A DNA stretch of 51,296 bases from Deltaproteobacteria bacterium (GCA_031288415.1 JAITRL010000345.1:1-51296), one strand, 5' to 3'; positions 8,081-17,266 are shown, counted from the first letter of the stretch. Notes: generated by a model from the sequence alone, not told the origin. Made by a program: numbers and translations.

Positions 8081-8837
8081 GGCCGAGCCCCGCCATGACC
8101 GCGAACCTGCCGCGGTCGCCGCGCCGGTGGCTGAAGAACTCGCCCGTGCAGCGGGTGCAGATCCCGGCTATCTCGACGTTTTCCGGCGCCAGACCGGCGG
8201 CGAGCAGCTGGTCCCGCGTGAGCGACCAGAAGTCGAAGCGGTCGCCGCGCGGGTCCCTGTATCCCCAGAGGCTTTCGGGGAGCTCCTCGCGCCAGCCCCT
8301 GAACTCCATGCAGCAGGGGCCGATGGAGGGGGATACGCAGGCGAGCATCTTTTCCGGGACCGCCCCCCGGAGCCTCGCCAGCTCGCGGACGGCCTTGCCG
8401 GCGATGTCCAGGCGCGACCCGCGCCAGCCCGAGTGCACGACCGCCAGGGACTCGGAGTCCGGGGCGTAGAGCACGATGCCCTGGCAGTCGGCGAGCTTCA
8501 CCATGAGGGCCTGGCCGCGCCCTCCGATGAGGCCGTCGAAGCCCTCCCGCATCTCCTCCGGGCTTTGGGGGGAGCAGCTCTCGCCGGGCGCGAGCTCCAG
8601 AAGCCCGTCCCCGTGCGCCTGGTTCAGGAAGGAAGCCTGACCCAGGCCCAGCGCGGCCTCGGCGGCCCTGAGGTTCTTCAGGGCCGTCTCGGCGTCACCG
8701 TTCCCGAAGGACAGGTTGAAGTCCCCGGCGCCGTCGGGGCCTTGGCGCGTGAAAACGCCGTGAAGGAGCCCCGGCACGTCCCTCAGGAGATCGAAGGTCC
8801 AGTAGGGCGGCAGGCCCGGGGGGGAGTGTCTCTGCAT
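8073..8837 (-). CDS. pgeF: Purine nucleoside phosphorylase LACC1/YfiH family (former polyphenol oxidase)
   Basis: 254 residues from the ATG at 8837 (MQRHSPPGLPPYWTF...). The frame extends upstream to 9101, but that part has no family similarity and is Arg/Pro-rich. Family signatures are present: NQAHGDG with the first metal His, KLADCQG with the metal Cys, HSGWRG with the second His, and PSIGPCCMEF. Members bind zinc and act on purine nucleosides, and have also been reported to correct cell-wall precursor errors by removing L-Ser from UDP-MurNAc. The length matches the family (about 240-260). It overlaps the start of the pyrK-pyrD fusion by 8 bp, which suggests translational coupling. The Shine-Dalgarno is weak. 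Confidence 0.9.
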   Translation of the reverse strand: MQRHSPPGLPPYWTFDLLRDVPGLLHGVFTRQGPDGAGDFNLSFGNGDAETALKNLRAAEAALGLGQASFLNQAHGDGLLELAPGESCSPQSPEEMREGFDGLIGGRGQALMVKLADCQGIVLYAPDSESLAVVHSGWRGSRLDIAGKAVRELARLRGAVPEKMLACVSPSIGPCCMEFRGWREELPESLWGYRDPRGDRFDFWSLTRDQLLAAGLAPENVEIAGICTRCTGEFFSHRRGDRGRFAVMAGLGRA

Positions 8838-8974
8838 GGTGATAGGTCTCAAGGGAAGCGCCGGGCCGGCCCCGGCCGCGGCGGGAGGCGGCTTCAAGGG
8901 CCATCCGCGCCTGGCGCGGGACTTGGCCGTAGCGGGAAAGCGGGCTTGGGGCGCGCACGGTCCGTAGGCCCAAC

Positions 8975-9004
8975 ATATTACCACGTCGATTGGAGCCTTC
9001 ACAA
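8975..9004 (-). promoter_or_regulatory. Candidate promoter for pgeF-pyrKD
   Basis: Minus-strand TTGTGA, an 18-bp spacer and TAATAT, giving a leader of roughly 130 nt before the pgeF ATG. The boxes are moderate matches. Confidence 0.4.
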
Positions 9005-9247
9005 GCTTGATTCCTAAGCGCCTGCGCGGAAAAGCCCGCCGGAAAACAACGGAAGGGCGGAGCTTCGGCAGGCAGGGTTCAGCCAAATTTGAAATCAGCA
9101 TGAATCAGTCGGACAAGGGTCACGGCACGGACGGCTGTCCGGCGGCGCGGCCCTGATTCCGGCCGGATGCCAGGCGTGCCGTCTCTCACGCCGGTATCGG
9201 ACGCGGCGCCGGTAACATTTTCGGCAGAAGTTTTTGTGAGGATTAGC

Positions 9248-9277
9248 TTGACCTTGCCTCGTTTGTAAGATTAATAT
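9248..9277 (+). promoter_or_regulatory. Candidate sigma-70 promoter for the 158-aa gene
   Basis: TTGACC at 9248-9253 and TAATAT at 9272-9277 (18-bp spacer), inside an AT-rich stretch. The next gene starts at 9453, so the transcript would carry a leader of about 170 nt. Confidence 0.5.
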
Positions 9278-9452
9278 TTATTATCGTCATCCGCATTTGC
9301 CGCGCGGCCCTTTCCCGCGGCTTTCCGGGGGAGAACCGGAGCCATGCCGAACGGCTATGGCGCCGGTGATTTCCCTCCCGCGCCTTGCCCGGCGCGCTTC
9401 CGGCCCTCGCCGGAGCCGCGAGGCGGGCCTTACGTTCAAGGAGGCTAGACAC

Positions 9453-9929
9453 ATGTCAGGCTACCGTTTGGAACATCTCGCGAAGTTAAAGCCCCTGCTC
9501 CCCCTGGACAGGAACTGCCAGCCAAGCCGCGTCGATTCGCGCGGCCGGCCGGGGGAGGCCGAGCCTGCCGGTTTCGGGAACTCCGCGCGCCGGGCCCCGC
9601 AGGCCGCCGGAGAGGCAGGCTCGGCGGCGGCGGGCCCGCCTCTTACAGATGGGCAGATCTTCCTGAACGCCATGCGCGATTCGGGAGTGGTCCCGCTCCC
9701 GCAGGGCAATTTATATGTCCCTCTCCCTCCAGGACCCGGCAAATTCCCGTCTCAGTCGCTCTTGTCGCCTGCCTTTAAGGCCCAACTCACGGCTCAACCA
9801 CAGAAGAGGAGGTTCCGAAGCTCTCTCTCCCAGGTCGCTCACGAGTATCCCGAATGCAGGCTCAAAACCAACCGGCCCAATTGGGACAGGCTTGAATTAT
9901 ATAGGCCTGCTTGGCAGTACCAGAAATAG
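9453..9929 (+). CDS. Small protein of unknown function
   Basis: 158 residues starting MSGYRLEHLAKLKPLLPLDR. The start is well supported by AAGGAGG eight bases upstream and by a promoter-like element at 9248-9277. The middle is Ala/Gly-rich. A segment near residues 65-85 (DGQIFLNAMRDSGVVPLP) recalls the short linker that precedes the Smr nuclease domain in some proteobacterial Smr proteins, but no Smr domain follows. The rest (from about residue 88) is Pro/Gln/Arg-rich, ending RPAWQYQK. It could be a lineage-specific small protein or the remnant of a longer Smr-type protein whose 3' half decayed into the following 1.5-kb gene-free stretch. Expression signals look intact; no function is assigned. 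Confidence 0.6.
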   Translation: MSGYRLEHLAKLKPLLPLDRNCQPSRVDSRGRPGEAEPAGFGNSARRAPQAAGEAGSAAAGPPLTDGQIFLNAMRDSGVVPLPQGNLYVPLPPGPGKFPSQSLLSPAFKAQLTAQPQKRRFRSSLSQVAHEYPECRLKTNRPNWDRLELYRPAWQYQK

Positions 9930-11483
9930 CCGCATTTGCGGCCGTATACCGTCTCGGGCCTTGCCGGCGACGGCCCGCTTCCCGCCCCGCCGGGCAGAAG
10001 CGCCGGATCAGACGCCCGGGAAAAGGCCGCGCGGCCCCGGCGCGCCTGGCGGCGAAGCTCCGTTTCCGGGAGGCCGTTGCAGGGCATGGATTCCGCAAAC
10101 GGAGCGGGCCGTATGGCCGGGCCCGGCGCCGCGGCTGACGTGAATGTCAGCGGCGGCGCCGCCGCGGCCGCCGGAGGCAAATGATCGGCCGTCTTCAGGA
10201 TGGCGATGCCGCAGGCCGGCGGTCAGCAGGGAGCGAGGCCTGGACGGCGCCGCTTTTGCCGCGGGGGAACCGCGGGTTCGCCAAGCCGGCGAAAGACCCT
10301 TGGGACCTGTCCGGCTCCTGAAGAAACCGGTCGTTTTCCGCGCATCCTCCGCCTGCGCCATGCAGGCCCCAGGCGCGCCCGGGCGGCTTCCGCTTCCGGG
10401 CCGCCTCGGCCTTAAACGTTATCAGGCTCAGGAGCCTCTTACGCCGCCAGGGGCCGGGAAAACGCCTGAAGACGCCTTCACCCGGTCTCTGCGCCCTGCG
10501 CCCTGTGCGCGAAAGGCTGAGCTGAGGCAAGGACGGGCGTGCCCTGAACGGGCAAGGCGCCTTCAGCCCGCATTTCAGCCGGGCAATGGAAAGCCGTAAA
10601 AGACGCGGCGCGTGACCTGGGGTTCGGGCATCGCCAGACCGGATGCGAAAGGCGGCGAAGAATGCGCGCCAGCGCCCTCTGAACCGGGTTTTGCCGGTAA
10701 AGGCCGCGCTTTCAGCGGCGCCGGGAACGGCCCGCTTGGCGCCGTTTTGCCCGAACCGGAGTCCTTCGGCGCCGAGCTTGCGGGGAAAGCCTGAATTCTT
10801 CCGGATCAAGGACGTTACGGGATTCCGGGGGAAAACGGGCGGGGAGGCCTCTGCCGGGCCTTGCGGCTCGCTCCCGGACAGGCTCACGGGCGCCTGCGGC
10901 GATGCCGGCAAGGACATCGGGACAGTCTCGGCACGCGTTGAATTCAGGCCGCGCGAGCCTGAGCGGGCCTTAAGCGGAATCAGACGGCTCCGGGGCCGGG
11001 AAGCCGGGGATCCCTGCCGTCCATGCGACACATGCCGTCCATGCGGCGCAAGCCGTACATGCGTCGCTTGCGCGTCTCTGACGGCGCTGGAATGACAAGG
11101 GCCGCCGGATGCCCCGGCGCCGCGGGACCAGGGCGGGGCAAGGGGGGCGGCGCGGCGCGGCGCCGCGCCGCGGGCGACGGGCTTGAGGATGCGGGCCTCC
11201 GGCCCGGGCGCCCCGGAAAAGGCCGGGGGAACCGGAACAGGCTGACCGCCCCCCTCTTAGCCTTTTCGCGCGGGGGCTTCCGGGCCGAGCCGCCGGGGCC
11301 TGCCCGGGAAGGCGCGCGGGCAGGCTCCCCGTCGGCAGGCCCTCCCGCCCGGGAGATTCCGCTTCAGCGGGGCGGGGCGGCAGGCCGCAGGGGGATGGCC
11401 CCCTTCCCAAAGCCGGCGGAAGGCCGTAAAATGGCCTTTTCCTGAAGCGCCTGGACCTGTTCCGCGGCGGAAGGGGGCGGACT
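9930..11483. other. 1.55-kb gene-free GC-rich stretch
   Basis: Frames on both strands are open for up to about 280 codons, but all are Arg/Pro/Ala-rich, overlap each other, lack Shine-Dalgarno sequences and show no family motif. I see no RNA gene. A short imperfect repeat built on CCATGCGGC/CCGTACATGC occurs near 11020-11065. It may be decayed coding sequence. Confidence 0.5.
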
Positions 11484-12548
11484 TTGAGCCAGCTGGATGC
11501 CACCGTCGAGGAGGCCGCCGCCGTCCTGGAGGACCGCTGGGGCTTCAGGGCTTCACGCGTGCGCGCCGTGAAGTCCGGGCGCGTGAACCAGACGTTCCTG
11601 GCGGAGCGGGAGGACGGCCCCCCCCTGATCCTGCAGCGCCTCAACCCTATTTTCGGCGCGAGCCCGGCCTTCTCCGAGAACTGGGACGCGGTGGCGGCCG
11701 AGCTTGCCGCCCGCGGCCTCGCCTGCCCCGCGCTCGTGCGGGACCGCGGCGGGGCCCTCCTGGCCGCCGGAAGCCGCTGGGGGGAGTACTGGCGGCTTTC
11801 GACTTTCGTGCCCGGCCGGAGCCCTGCGGCCGACGGCCCCGGGGCCCGCCTCGCGGGGCGTTGCCTGGGGGAGCGCCACTCGGCCCTCAACCGTCCGCGG
11901 CCCTTGCCCCTGAAGGCCCCCTCGCCGTCGCCGTTTGAGGAGTACTCGAACCAGAGGCTCCCCCAGGCCGGGGATTTCGAGGACTTCGCGCGGACCTACC
12001 GCAATCATCCTTCCTTGCCGCGCCTGGAGGAGCCTCTGGCCAGGGGGACAGCCGAGGCCAGGCTGCTCCCCGCCGCCCACGCCTTTCAGCGGATCTTTCT
12101 CATGAAGGATCTGGTGGTCCACCTGGATCCCAAGCGCGACAACTTCCTTGAGGACGGGGAGGGGGCCTGCGCCCTGATCGACTGGGACACCGTCTCTTAC
12201 GGGGACCCCCTCCTGGACCTGGGCGAGCTGTGCAGGTCGTTCGCGGCGCGGCCGGAGCCGCCCTTCTTCGACGCCCTGGTGATGAGCGAGGCCCTCTCCG
12301 GCTACCGCGAGACCGGCCTGGACATGGGGGAGAGGCATTTCTCTCTCCTGCCGTCCGCGGTGCGCGGAATCTGCGTGAACCTCTCCCGCAGGTACCTGGC
12401 GGATGCGCTCATGCAGTCTCATTTCGTCTGGGACTCGGAGCGCTACCCGTCCCTTTTCGAGCAGAACCTCGCCAGGGCGCTCTACCTGCTGGATCTCTCC
12501 CGCGAGCTCAGGGAGCGGGAGTTCGAGCTTATGGGGCTCGCCAGGTGA
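11484..12548 (+). CDS. APH-fold sugar kinase, NahK-like
   Basis: 354 residues, TTG start at 11484 with AAGGGGG upstream. The fold is that of the aminoglycoside/choline phosphotransferase superfamily: a nucleotide loop SGRVNQTFL (31-39), a strand LILQRLNP (48-55), a catalytic loop H213-x-D215-x4-N220 and the metal site LIDWDTVSYGDPLLDLGEL (231-249). The combination of N-Q-T-F-L, LILQRLN and I-D-W-D-T-V is closest, by recognition, to N-acetylhexosamine 1-kinase-like proteins. That suggests an anomeric kinase for an amino sugar, but the substrate is not proven. Length fits the family (about 350-360). It stands alone on the plus strand, with 182 bp to the next gene. Other APH-family roles cannot be excluded. 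Confidence 0.75.
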   Translation: MSQLDATVEEAAAVLEDRWGFRASRVRAVKSGRVNQTFLAEREDGPPLILQRLNPIFGASPAFSENWDAVAAELAARGLACPALVRDRGGALLAAGSRWGEYWRLSTFVPGRSPAADGPGARLAGRCLGERHSALNRPRPLPLKAPSPSPFEEYSNQRLPQAGDFEDFARTYRNHPSLPRLEEPLARGTAEARLLPAAHAFQRIFLMKDLVVHLDPKRDNFLEDGEGACALIDWDTVSYGDPLLDLGELCRSFAARPEPPFFDALVMSEALSGYRETGLDMGERHFSLLPSAVRGICVNLSRRYLADALMQSHFVWDSERYPSLFEQNLARALYLLDLSRELREREFELMGLAR

Positions 12549-12626
12549 GGGCCCGCCGGGGAGGGCGGGAGGCGGCCCCGGGGAGGGCGGGAGGCGTCAG
12601 GGCGCGGCAGGCGCCGCCAAGGAGGT

Positions 12627-12655
12627 TTGACAAGCCTCCGGGAGGCCGATAATAT
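12627..12655 (+). promoter_or_regulatory. Near-consensus promoter with palindromic spacer, for the Usp gene
   Basis: TTGACA at 12627-12632 (perfect -35), a 17-bp spacer and TAATAT at 12650-12655. The spacer contains the inverted repeat GCCTCCGGGAGGC (12634-12646), a plausible operator. The Usp start codon is about 68 nt downstream of the expected start site. Confidence 0.75.
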
Positions 12656-12730
12656 TCAGGGCAGGGCTGGAGGCCCCCGCGCGGCCGGCGGGCGGGCGGG
12701 CTTTCCCGCGGCCTGAAGAGAAGGTGCCTT

Positions 12731-13678
12731 ATGCTCAGACTCCCTTCCATAGTGTGCGCGACCGACCTCTCCGAGGGTTCCAACAAGGCCCTGCACCTGG
12801 CGGCCTTCATCGCCCGGAAGTGCCGGGCGCGGCTGGTGGCGGCCCACGTGATCGACCTGCCCGCGGTCACCCCTTACGGGGAGACCATGGTCGACCCCCA
12901 GGAGCTCCAGGCCAGGGTGTCACAGTCCGCCAAGGCCCAGATAGGCGACATCCTGACCGAGATCCCCCCGGATTCCTGGGAACTCAAGGTCTCCATCGGC
13001 TACCCCGCCAAGGAGATCTGCGAGATTATCCGCCAGACCGACTCGCGGCTCCTGGTGGCGGCCACCCATATCAGGAGCGGCATCGAGAGGCTCCTGCTGG
13101 GTTCCGTCACCCGCAAGCTGATGTTCACGCTTCCGGTGCCCTTCCTGGTCGTCTCGGGCTCGCTCCCCCTGGAGAGGGTGAGCCTCCACCGGATAGAGAC
13201 CATCCTGATCTCCACGGACTTCTCCAGCGAGTCCAGGGAGGCCGTGCGCTGGGGACTCAACTTCACGCGGGTCTTCGGGGCCAGGGCGACCCTGGCCACC
13301 GTCATCGAGTCCACGCAGCTCGACCAGATCCTCACCATGGATCCCCAGAAGGAGAAGGCCGCGGCCCAAAAGTACACGGACGAGCTCATGCGCATGCTCG
13401 AGGAGATGGTCCCCCGGGACCTGGAGGGGCGGGTGGAGCTCAAGGTCCTGGCCGGCCGGCCGCACGAGGAGCTCAACAAGTTCGCCATCCTCAACCACAT
13501 GGACCTCATCTGCCTGGGGGTCCGCGGCCGCAGCATCATCGAGAACCTCATGGTGGGCTCCACCACCGACCGCCTGGTGCGCCTGGGGCAGTTCCCCATC
13601 CTGGCCGTGCGGGCCGGGCTCGACAAGGACTGGGAGGAGGACGACGAGCCTTTTCCCCTTGCCGGGGAGGGCATTTAG
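12731..13678 (+). CDS. Tandem universal stress protein (two UspA domains)
   Basis: 315 residues, ATG at 12731 with AAGGT upstream. Two UspA domains occur in tandem: residues about 4-147 and 155-295. The second keeps the ATP-binding signature G-V-R-G-x9-G-S-T followed by PILAVR. In the first the equivalent stretch reads H-I-R-S-G-I-E-R-L-L-L-G-S, so the first glycine of G-x2-G is lost and nucleotide binding there may be altered. Such double-Usp proteins are cytoplasmic stress or persistence factors. The C-terminus is acidic (EEDDEP). A strong promoter with a palindromic spacer lies 75-104 bp upstream, suggesting a regulated single-gene unit. Confidence 0.9.
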   Translation: MLRLPSIVCATDLSEGSNKALHLAAFIARKCRARLVAAHVIDLPAVTPYGETMVDPQELQARVSQSAKAQIGDILTEIPPDSWELKVSIGYPAKEICEIIRQTDSRLLVAATHIRSGIERLLLGSVTRKLMFTLPVPFLVVSGSLPLERVSLHRIETILISTDFSSESREAVRWGLNFTRVFGARATLATVIESTQLDQILTMDPQKEKAAAQKYTDELMRMLEEMVPRDLEGRVELKVLAGRPHEELNKFAILNHMDLICLGVRGRSIIENLMVGSTTDRLVRLGQFPILAVRAGLDKDWEEDDEPFPLAGEGI

Positions 13679-14396
13679 GCAGGCCTGCCTCGCCCGCCGC
13701 CGCGCCGGAACCCCGCGGCCTCAGGGCGGTTCCGGCTTCCGCGGCCGCGGCCGGGGCAAAAAAGTTTGCCGAAGTCAAACGGCCGTTGACGGTCCCTTGA
13801 CGGCTCTCGCCGGCGGCTTGACAGGATACGGATTAACGCCTTCGGCGCGAACGTCCGCCGGCCGGCCCGGCGAACCGGCCGCCTGCCTGCAGCCGGGTTT
13901 CCGCGACGGCTTGAGGTTACAGGACTGCCGGCTGCCGGTGTGGCTTGCGCGGTTTCCCGCCCCTTGCCCGCATCCGCTCGGTCATGCTCGGTCATGCGCT
14001 GACAGGCGCGGGCTCTGATTTTTCCGGGAGCCTTCCGGCCGAGGGCTTCGCCCCGGACGGCGCCAGGCATGAATACGCCTTGGGACCCCCCTTCCTCTCC
14101 GGTTTTTCCGGGGAACGCGGCAGGGGCCGCTCTCAGGACCTCTCCGCCGGGCCCGAAGCCCGGGAAGCCGGAAGGCCTGCCGTTGAAATCAGGCATGCGG
14201 CTTGCGGCCTTAAGGCTCTTGCTCGCCGTCGAGGGGCGGGAAGCCTCCCTTGAGAGCGGCCTTACGGCGGGCCCGGCCGCGGATTCATTTCACTCCGCGC
14301 CGGCCGGGCTCGGCGCTGTCGGGCCTTCAGGGCGGGCCTTAAGGAAGGGCGCGGCCCGTCAAGGAAGGGCGCGGCCCGCCCCGTCTCCGGCGGACC
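13679..14396. other. Convergent intergenic region
   Basis: 718 bp between the Usp gene and the minus-strand dehydrogenase. No gene or clear terminator is seen. The palindrome AGGCAGGCCTGCCT at the Usp stop has no T-run. The right end holds a 20-bp tandem duplication (14341-14380). Confidence 0.5.
14341..14380. repeat. 20-bp tandem duplication
   Basis: AAGGAAGGGCGCGGCCCGTC is repeated immediately with one change (last T to C position). Each copy carries GGGC-GCG-GCCC self-complementarity. It sits just 3' of the minus-strand dehydrogenase stop and may form tandem small hairpins. Confidence 0.75.
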
Positions 14397-15356
14397 TCAG
14401 GCCCCTTCGGGGGGTTTGGCCGCCTTGGCCTCGTCGTAGAGCCCCTGGACCTTGACCGCGGCTTCCTTCAGGGCATCCCGTTCCTCGAGGTCGAGCGGGA
14501 TCTCGATCACGGACTCCCACGACCGGCCATCCGCGGCGGGCTTGAGGGGCACGCCCAGGGCCACCTTCTCGAGCCCGTACTCCCCTTCCAGGATGGCTGA
14601 CCCCATGACTGGCCCCGGGCCGTCGCCCCTGAGGGCCTGGATGGTGCGCAGCATGCCCACCGCCGAAGACCACGTGGTGGTGCGCCCGGCGTTGAGGGCC
14701 TGCCAGGCGGGGTACCAGTCGCCCAGCATGAGGGTAGCCTTCCGGAGCTCCTCCTTCTTGAGCCTGTAGGGCTTGCCGTCCACTTGGACCGAGGAGTAGA
14801 CCGGCACCTGGTTCTCCCCGTGCTCCCCCAGGACGTAGCCGCTGGTCCGGGCGGGGTCGATCCCGAGGACCTGGCCCAGCATCCAGCGGAAGCGGTGCGA
14901 GTCGTTGTAGGAGTACCCGAAGATCTTATGGCGCGGCCACAGCAGCTCCTCGGCGTAAATCATGACGTAAACGTCAAGCGGCGCGGTCGCGACGATCAGG
15001 AGGCTGTCCGGGGTGTACTTGTTGATCCTCGCCGCGGTGTCCCGGATGAGCGCGAGGTTCGCGAGCAGGTAGTCGTTGCGCGATTCCACCTGCGCCCCCG
15101 TGCGGGCCGCGCACATGACGACGACGTCGCTCGCGAAGGCGTCTATCCAGGTCCCGGCCCTTACGGCGGTCGGCGACTCGCCCACGAGGCACTCCCGCAG
15201 GTCTGTCTCGTGGGTGGCGAGCAGCTTTTCCGCGGGGTCCAGGAGCACTATCTCGTCGAAGATCCCGGACATGCCGATGAAAAAAGCCATGGTGGATCCG
15301 AGTCCCCCCGCGCCTCCGACTATGGTGAGCTTGGCAGGCTTCTTCCCTTCCGTCAT
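14397..15356 (-). CDS. Malate/lactate dehydrogenase family protein, divergent active site
   Basis: 319 residues, ATG at 15356 behind a strong AAGGAGG. A Rossmann loop GGAGGLGS (14-21) and Asp40 after the second strand suggest NAD. Catalytic-core residues are present: Arg85 and Arg93 around the substrate loop, Asp152-x-x-Arg155 and His179 in GEHGENQVPVYSS. Members interconvert 2-hydroxy and 2-oxo acids. The normally conserved Asn of the N-P-V-D motif is replaced (T-A-P-L-D, Ala125), and the substrate loop (AARTGAQVESR) differs from both textbook malate and lactate dehydrogenases. Substrate assignment is therefore uncertain. It is a single-gene unit with long spacers on both sides. Confidence 0.8.
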   Translation of the reverse strand: MTEGKKPAKLTIVGGAGGLGSTMAFFIGMSGIFDEIVLLDPAEKLLATHETDLRECLVGESPTAVRAGTWIDAFASDVVVMCAARTGAQVESRNDYLLANLALIRDTAARINKYTPDSLLIVATAPLDVYVMIYAEELLWPRHKIFGYSYNDSHRFRWMLGQVLGIDPARTSGYVLGEHGENQVPVYSSVQVDGKPYRLKKEELRKATLMLGDWYPAWQALNAGRTTTWSSAVGMLRTIQALRGDGPGPVMGSAILEGEYGLEKVALGVPLKPAADGRSWESVIEIPLDLEERDALKEAAVKVQGLYDEAKAAKPPEGA

Positions 15357-16144
15357 GATTCCTCCTTCCTAGCGTGACGGGGGTTTCGCGCCGCGCCCGG
15401 ACTCCAGGGGGGCCCGCGCGCGGCCGCGGCGCCCGGCGTCGCGGCGACGGCGCCTCCGGCCGCCGGCCTTCAAGGGCCGCTGCCGCGGGCGGAACCGGAA
15501 GGGGCTTGCCGCCTTCCGGAGATGTGATACAATCGTCCGCGCCGGAGGCATCGGGGTCCGCCGCGGGAAGCCACGCGTCCCCGGCCGCCGGCCGCGGCCT
15601 CATTCTGAACCGGTCCTGCCGGAAAATCCAGTCCTGTTTTTCCCTGCGGGCTCCGGAACGGCCGCGGCCGCTTTGCGTCAACAAATAACCCTGAAGGACA
15701 AGGCGGGCAAAAATTTCCCGGGCCCTTGACACGCAAGGGTTCGAGAGCCCGTGTTGCCCCGGGGCCCGCATGGCCCGCGAGGGGCGATCCGCCGGAAAAT
15801 TCCGCTTCCGCCCCTGTCGGACGGGCCCCGTGGCCGCGGGCCTTGGCGCCGGAGTTCCGCCGCCAAGGCCCGCGGGCATTGCCCCGGAACGCCGCGGCCC
15901 GGCCGTCCCGAGCCCGCGGGCCCCGGGATCCTTGCGCCCCTGAAGCGCTTTCAGGAAAAGGGGAGCGGGTCCCGAACGCCTGCGCGCCCTGGGGCGCCTC
16001 CCGAACCCGTTTCGCTTCCCTGAGGGTTTTCCGGCCCCCTCGCGCCCTGAGCGCTTTCCTGGACCTTGCGGGCCCTAAGGCCGCTTTCAAGAGCGGGGCC
16101 GCTTCCCATCCGCGCAATCACCAGATCTGACGGAGGATCTTCCG
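15357..16144. other. Divergent intergenic region
   Basis: 788 bp between the dehydrogenase and the DyP gene. Open frames here are low-complexity and unsupported. It carries a candidate plus-strand promoter at 15506-15533. A GGTTCGAG string near 15738 recalls a tRNA T-arm, but no tRNA can be folded around it. Confidence 0.5.
15506..15533 (+). promoter_or_regulatory. Candidate extended -10 promoter
   Basis: TTGCCG, a 16-bp spacer and TACAAT, preceded by TG in the extended -10 position (TGATACAAT). It faces the DyP gene, about 600 bp downstream, so it may instead drive a short untranslated RNA. Confidence 0.4.
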
Positions 16145-17074
16145 ATGAGCCATCAGGATGTCACCCACAAGCCCGGCCGCGACGCCCTTTTCATCGTGTA
16201 CGGCCTCAACCGCCCTGACGACATAGACAGCGTGAAGGCCTTGCTCGCCGGGGCGCCGGCCACTGTCAAGAGCCTGCGGGGGAGGTTCCCGCAAGAGTAC
16301 GTCTCCTGCGTGATAGGCTTCGGATCAGACGCCTGGGACCACCTTTTCCCCAAGCGGAAGAAGCCGGCGGAGCTCAAGGCCTTCGCCGGGCTCAAGGGCG
16401 AGAAGTTCACGGCCCCGTCAACCCCCGGCGACGTCTTTCTGCATATACGCGCCTCGCGGATGGATCTCGCCTACGAGGTGGCCAGGGCCGCGGGGGACTT
16501 TCTGGGCGACTCGGTCTACTCCCTGGACGAGACGCACGGCTTCAGGTACCTGGACAGCCGGGCCATCATAGGCTTCGTCGACGGGACCGAGAACCCCGAG
16601 CTCCCCGAGGAGTCCGAGGCGGCCGCGGTGATAGGCGACGCCGAGCCCGACTTCGCGGGCGGCAGCTACGTCTTCGTCCAGAAGTACATCCACGACATGA
16701 AGGCCTGGAACGCCCTGCCCACCTTCGAGCAGGAGAAGGCCGTGGGGCGCCGGAAGTACGATGACCGCGAGCTCGAGGACGGGGTAAAGCCCGAGAACGC
16801 CCACAACGCCGTCACCAACATCAAGGCCGAGGACGGCTCCGAGATAAAGATCGTGCGGGCCAACATGCCTTTCTCCAACCCCTCCAGAAACGAGTTCGGG
16901 ACCTACTTCATCGGCTACGCCTCGACCTTCGCTTCCACGCTCAAGATGCTCGAGAACATGTTCCTGGGGGATCCTCCGGGCAACACCGACCGTCTGCTGG
17001 ACTTCTCCGAGGCCCGCACCGGGACCCTGTTCTTCGTGCCGTCGGCCGAGCTCCTGGAGGAGCTTTCCGAGTAG
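16145..17074 (+). CDS. Dye-decolorizing-type heme peroxidase
   Basis: 309 residues, ATG at 16145 after GGAGG. The DyP signature G-F-V-D146-G-T-E-N-P (143-151) is intact, as are the proximal heme ligand His220 (PENAH), the distal Arg238 (IVRANMPF) and the C-terminal LLDFSEARTGTLFFVPS. The length and lack of a signal peptide fit the cytoplasmic YfeX-like (B/P) subgroup, which uses peroxide to oxidise porphyrins or other donors. The C-terminus (ELLEELSE) shows no obvious encapsulin-targeting peptide, and no encapsulin gene is nearby. In an anaerobe it would serve peroxide defence. It ends in a strong terminator about 190 bp downstream. Confidence 0.92.
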   Translation: MSHQDVTHKPGRDALFIVYGLNRPDDIDSVKALLAGAPATVKSLRGRFPQEYVSCVIGFGSDAWDHLFPKRKKPAELKAFAGLKGEKFTAPSTPGDVFLHIRASRMDLAYEVARAAGDFLGDSVYSLDETHGFRYLDSRAIIGFVDGTENPELPEESEAAAVIGDAEPDFAGGSYVFVQKYIHDMKAWNALPTFEQEKAVGRRKYDDRELEDGVKPENAHNAVTNIKAEDGSEIKIVRANMPFSNPSRNEFGTYFIGYASTFASTLKMLENMFLGDPPGNTDRLLDFSEARTGTLFFVPSAELLEELSE

Positions 17075-17266
17075 CCCGCCTCGGCGCCTGACCCCGCGCC
17101 CCGCCGAGGCGCGCCGCGCCGCCGGCGGCGCGGCCGCTGCACAGGGGCCTGAACCGGCCGCGGAAGCCGCGGCGCGGGCCGATCCTCAGGAAGGCCCCGC
17201 AGGCGGAAAGCCCGGCAGGCCCGGCAGGTCCGACAGGCTCTTGACGCTTTAAGGCCCAGGGAACCG

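Larger units (their letters stand above)
8838..9452. other. Divergent intergenic region with two candidate promoters
   Basis: No gene is visible. The region separates pgeF (minus) from the small plus-strand gene at 9453. It includes the AT-rich patch 9241-9290, which stands out in this GC-rich window. Confidence 0.55.

Noticed and set aside
6317-8098. Plus-strand open frame of about 590 codons opposite the pyrK-pyrD fusion
   Set aside because: Antisense shadow; the sense strand has all catalytic residues of PyrK and PyrD.
13677-13690. Palindrome AGGCAGGCCTGCCT as terminator of the Usp gene
   Set aside because: It overlaps the stop codon, has no loop and no T-run; at most a weak structure.
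15725-15760. tRNA-like T-arm string GGTTCGAG
   Set aside because: The flanking bases do not form a five-base T stem, and no acceptor, D or anticodon arms can be drawn.
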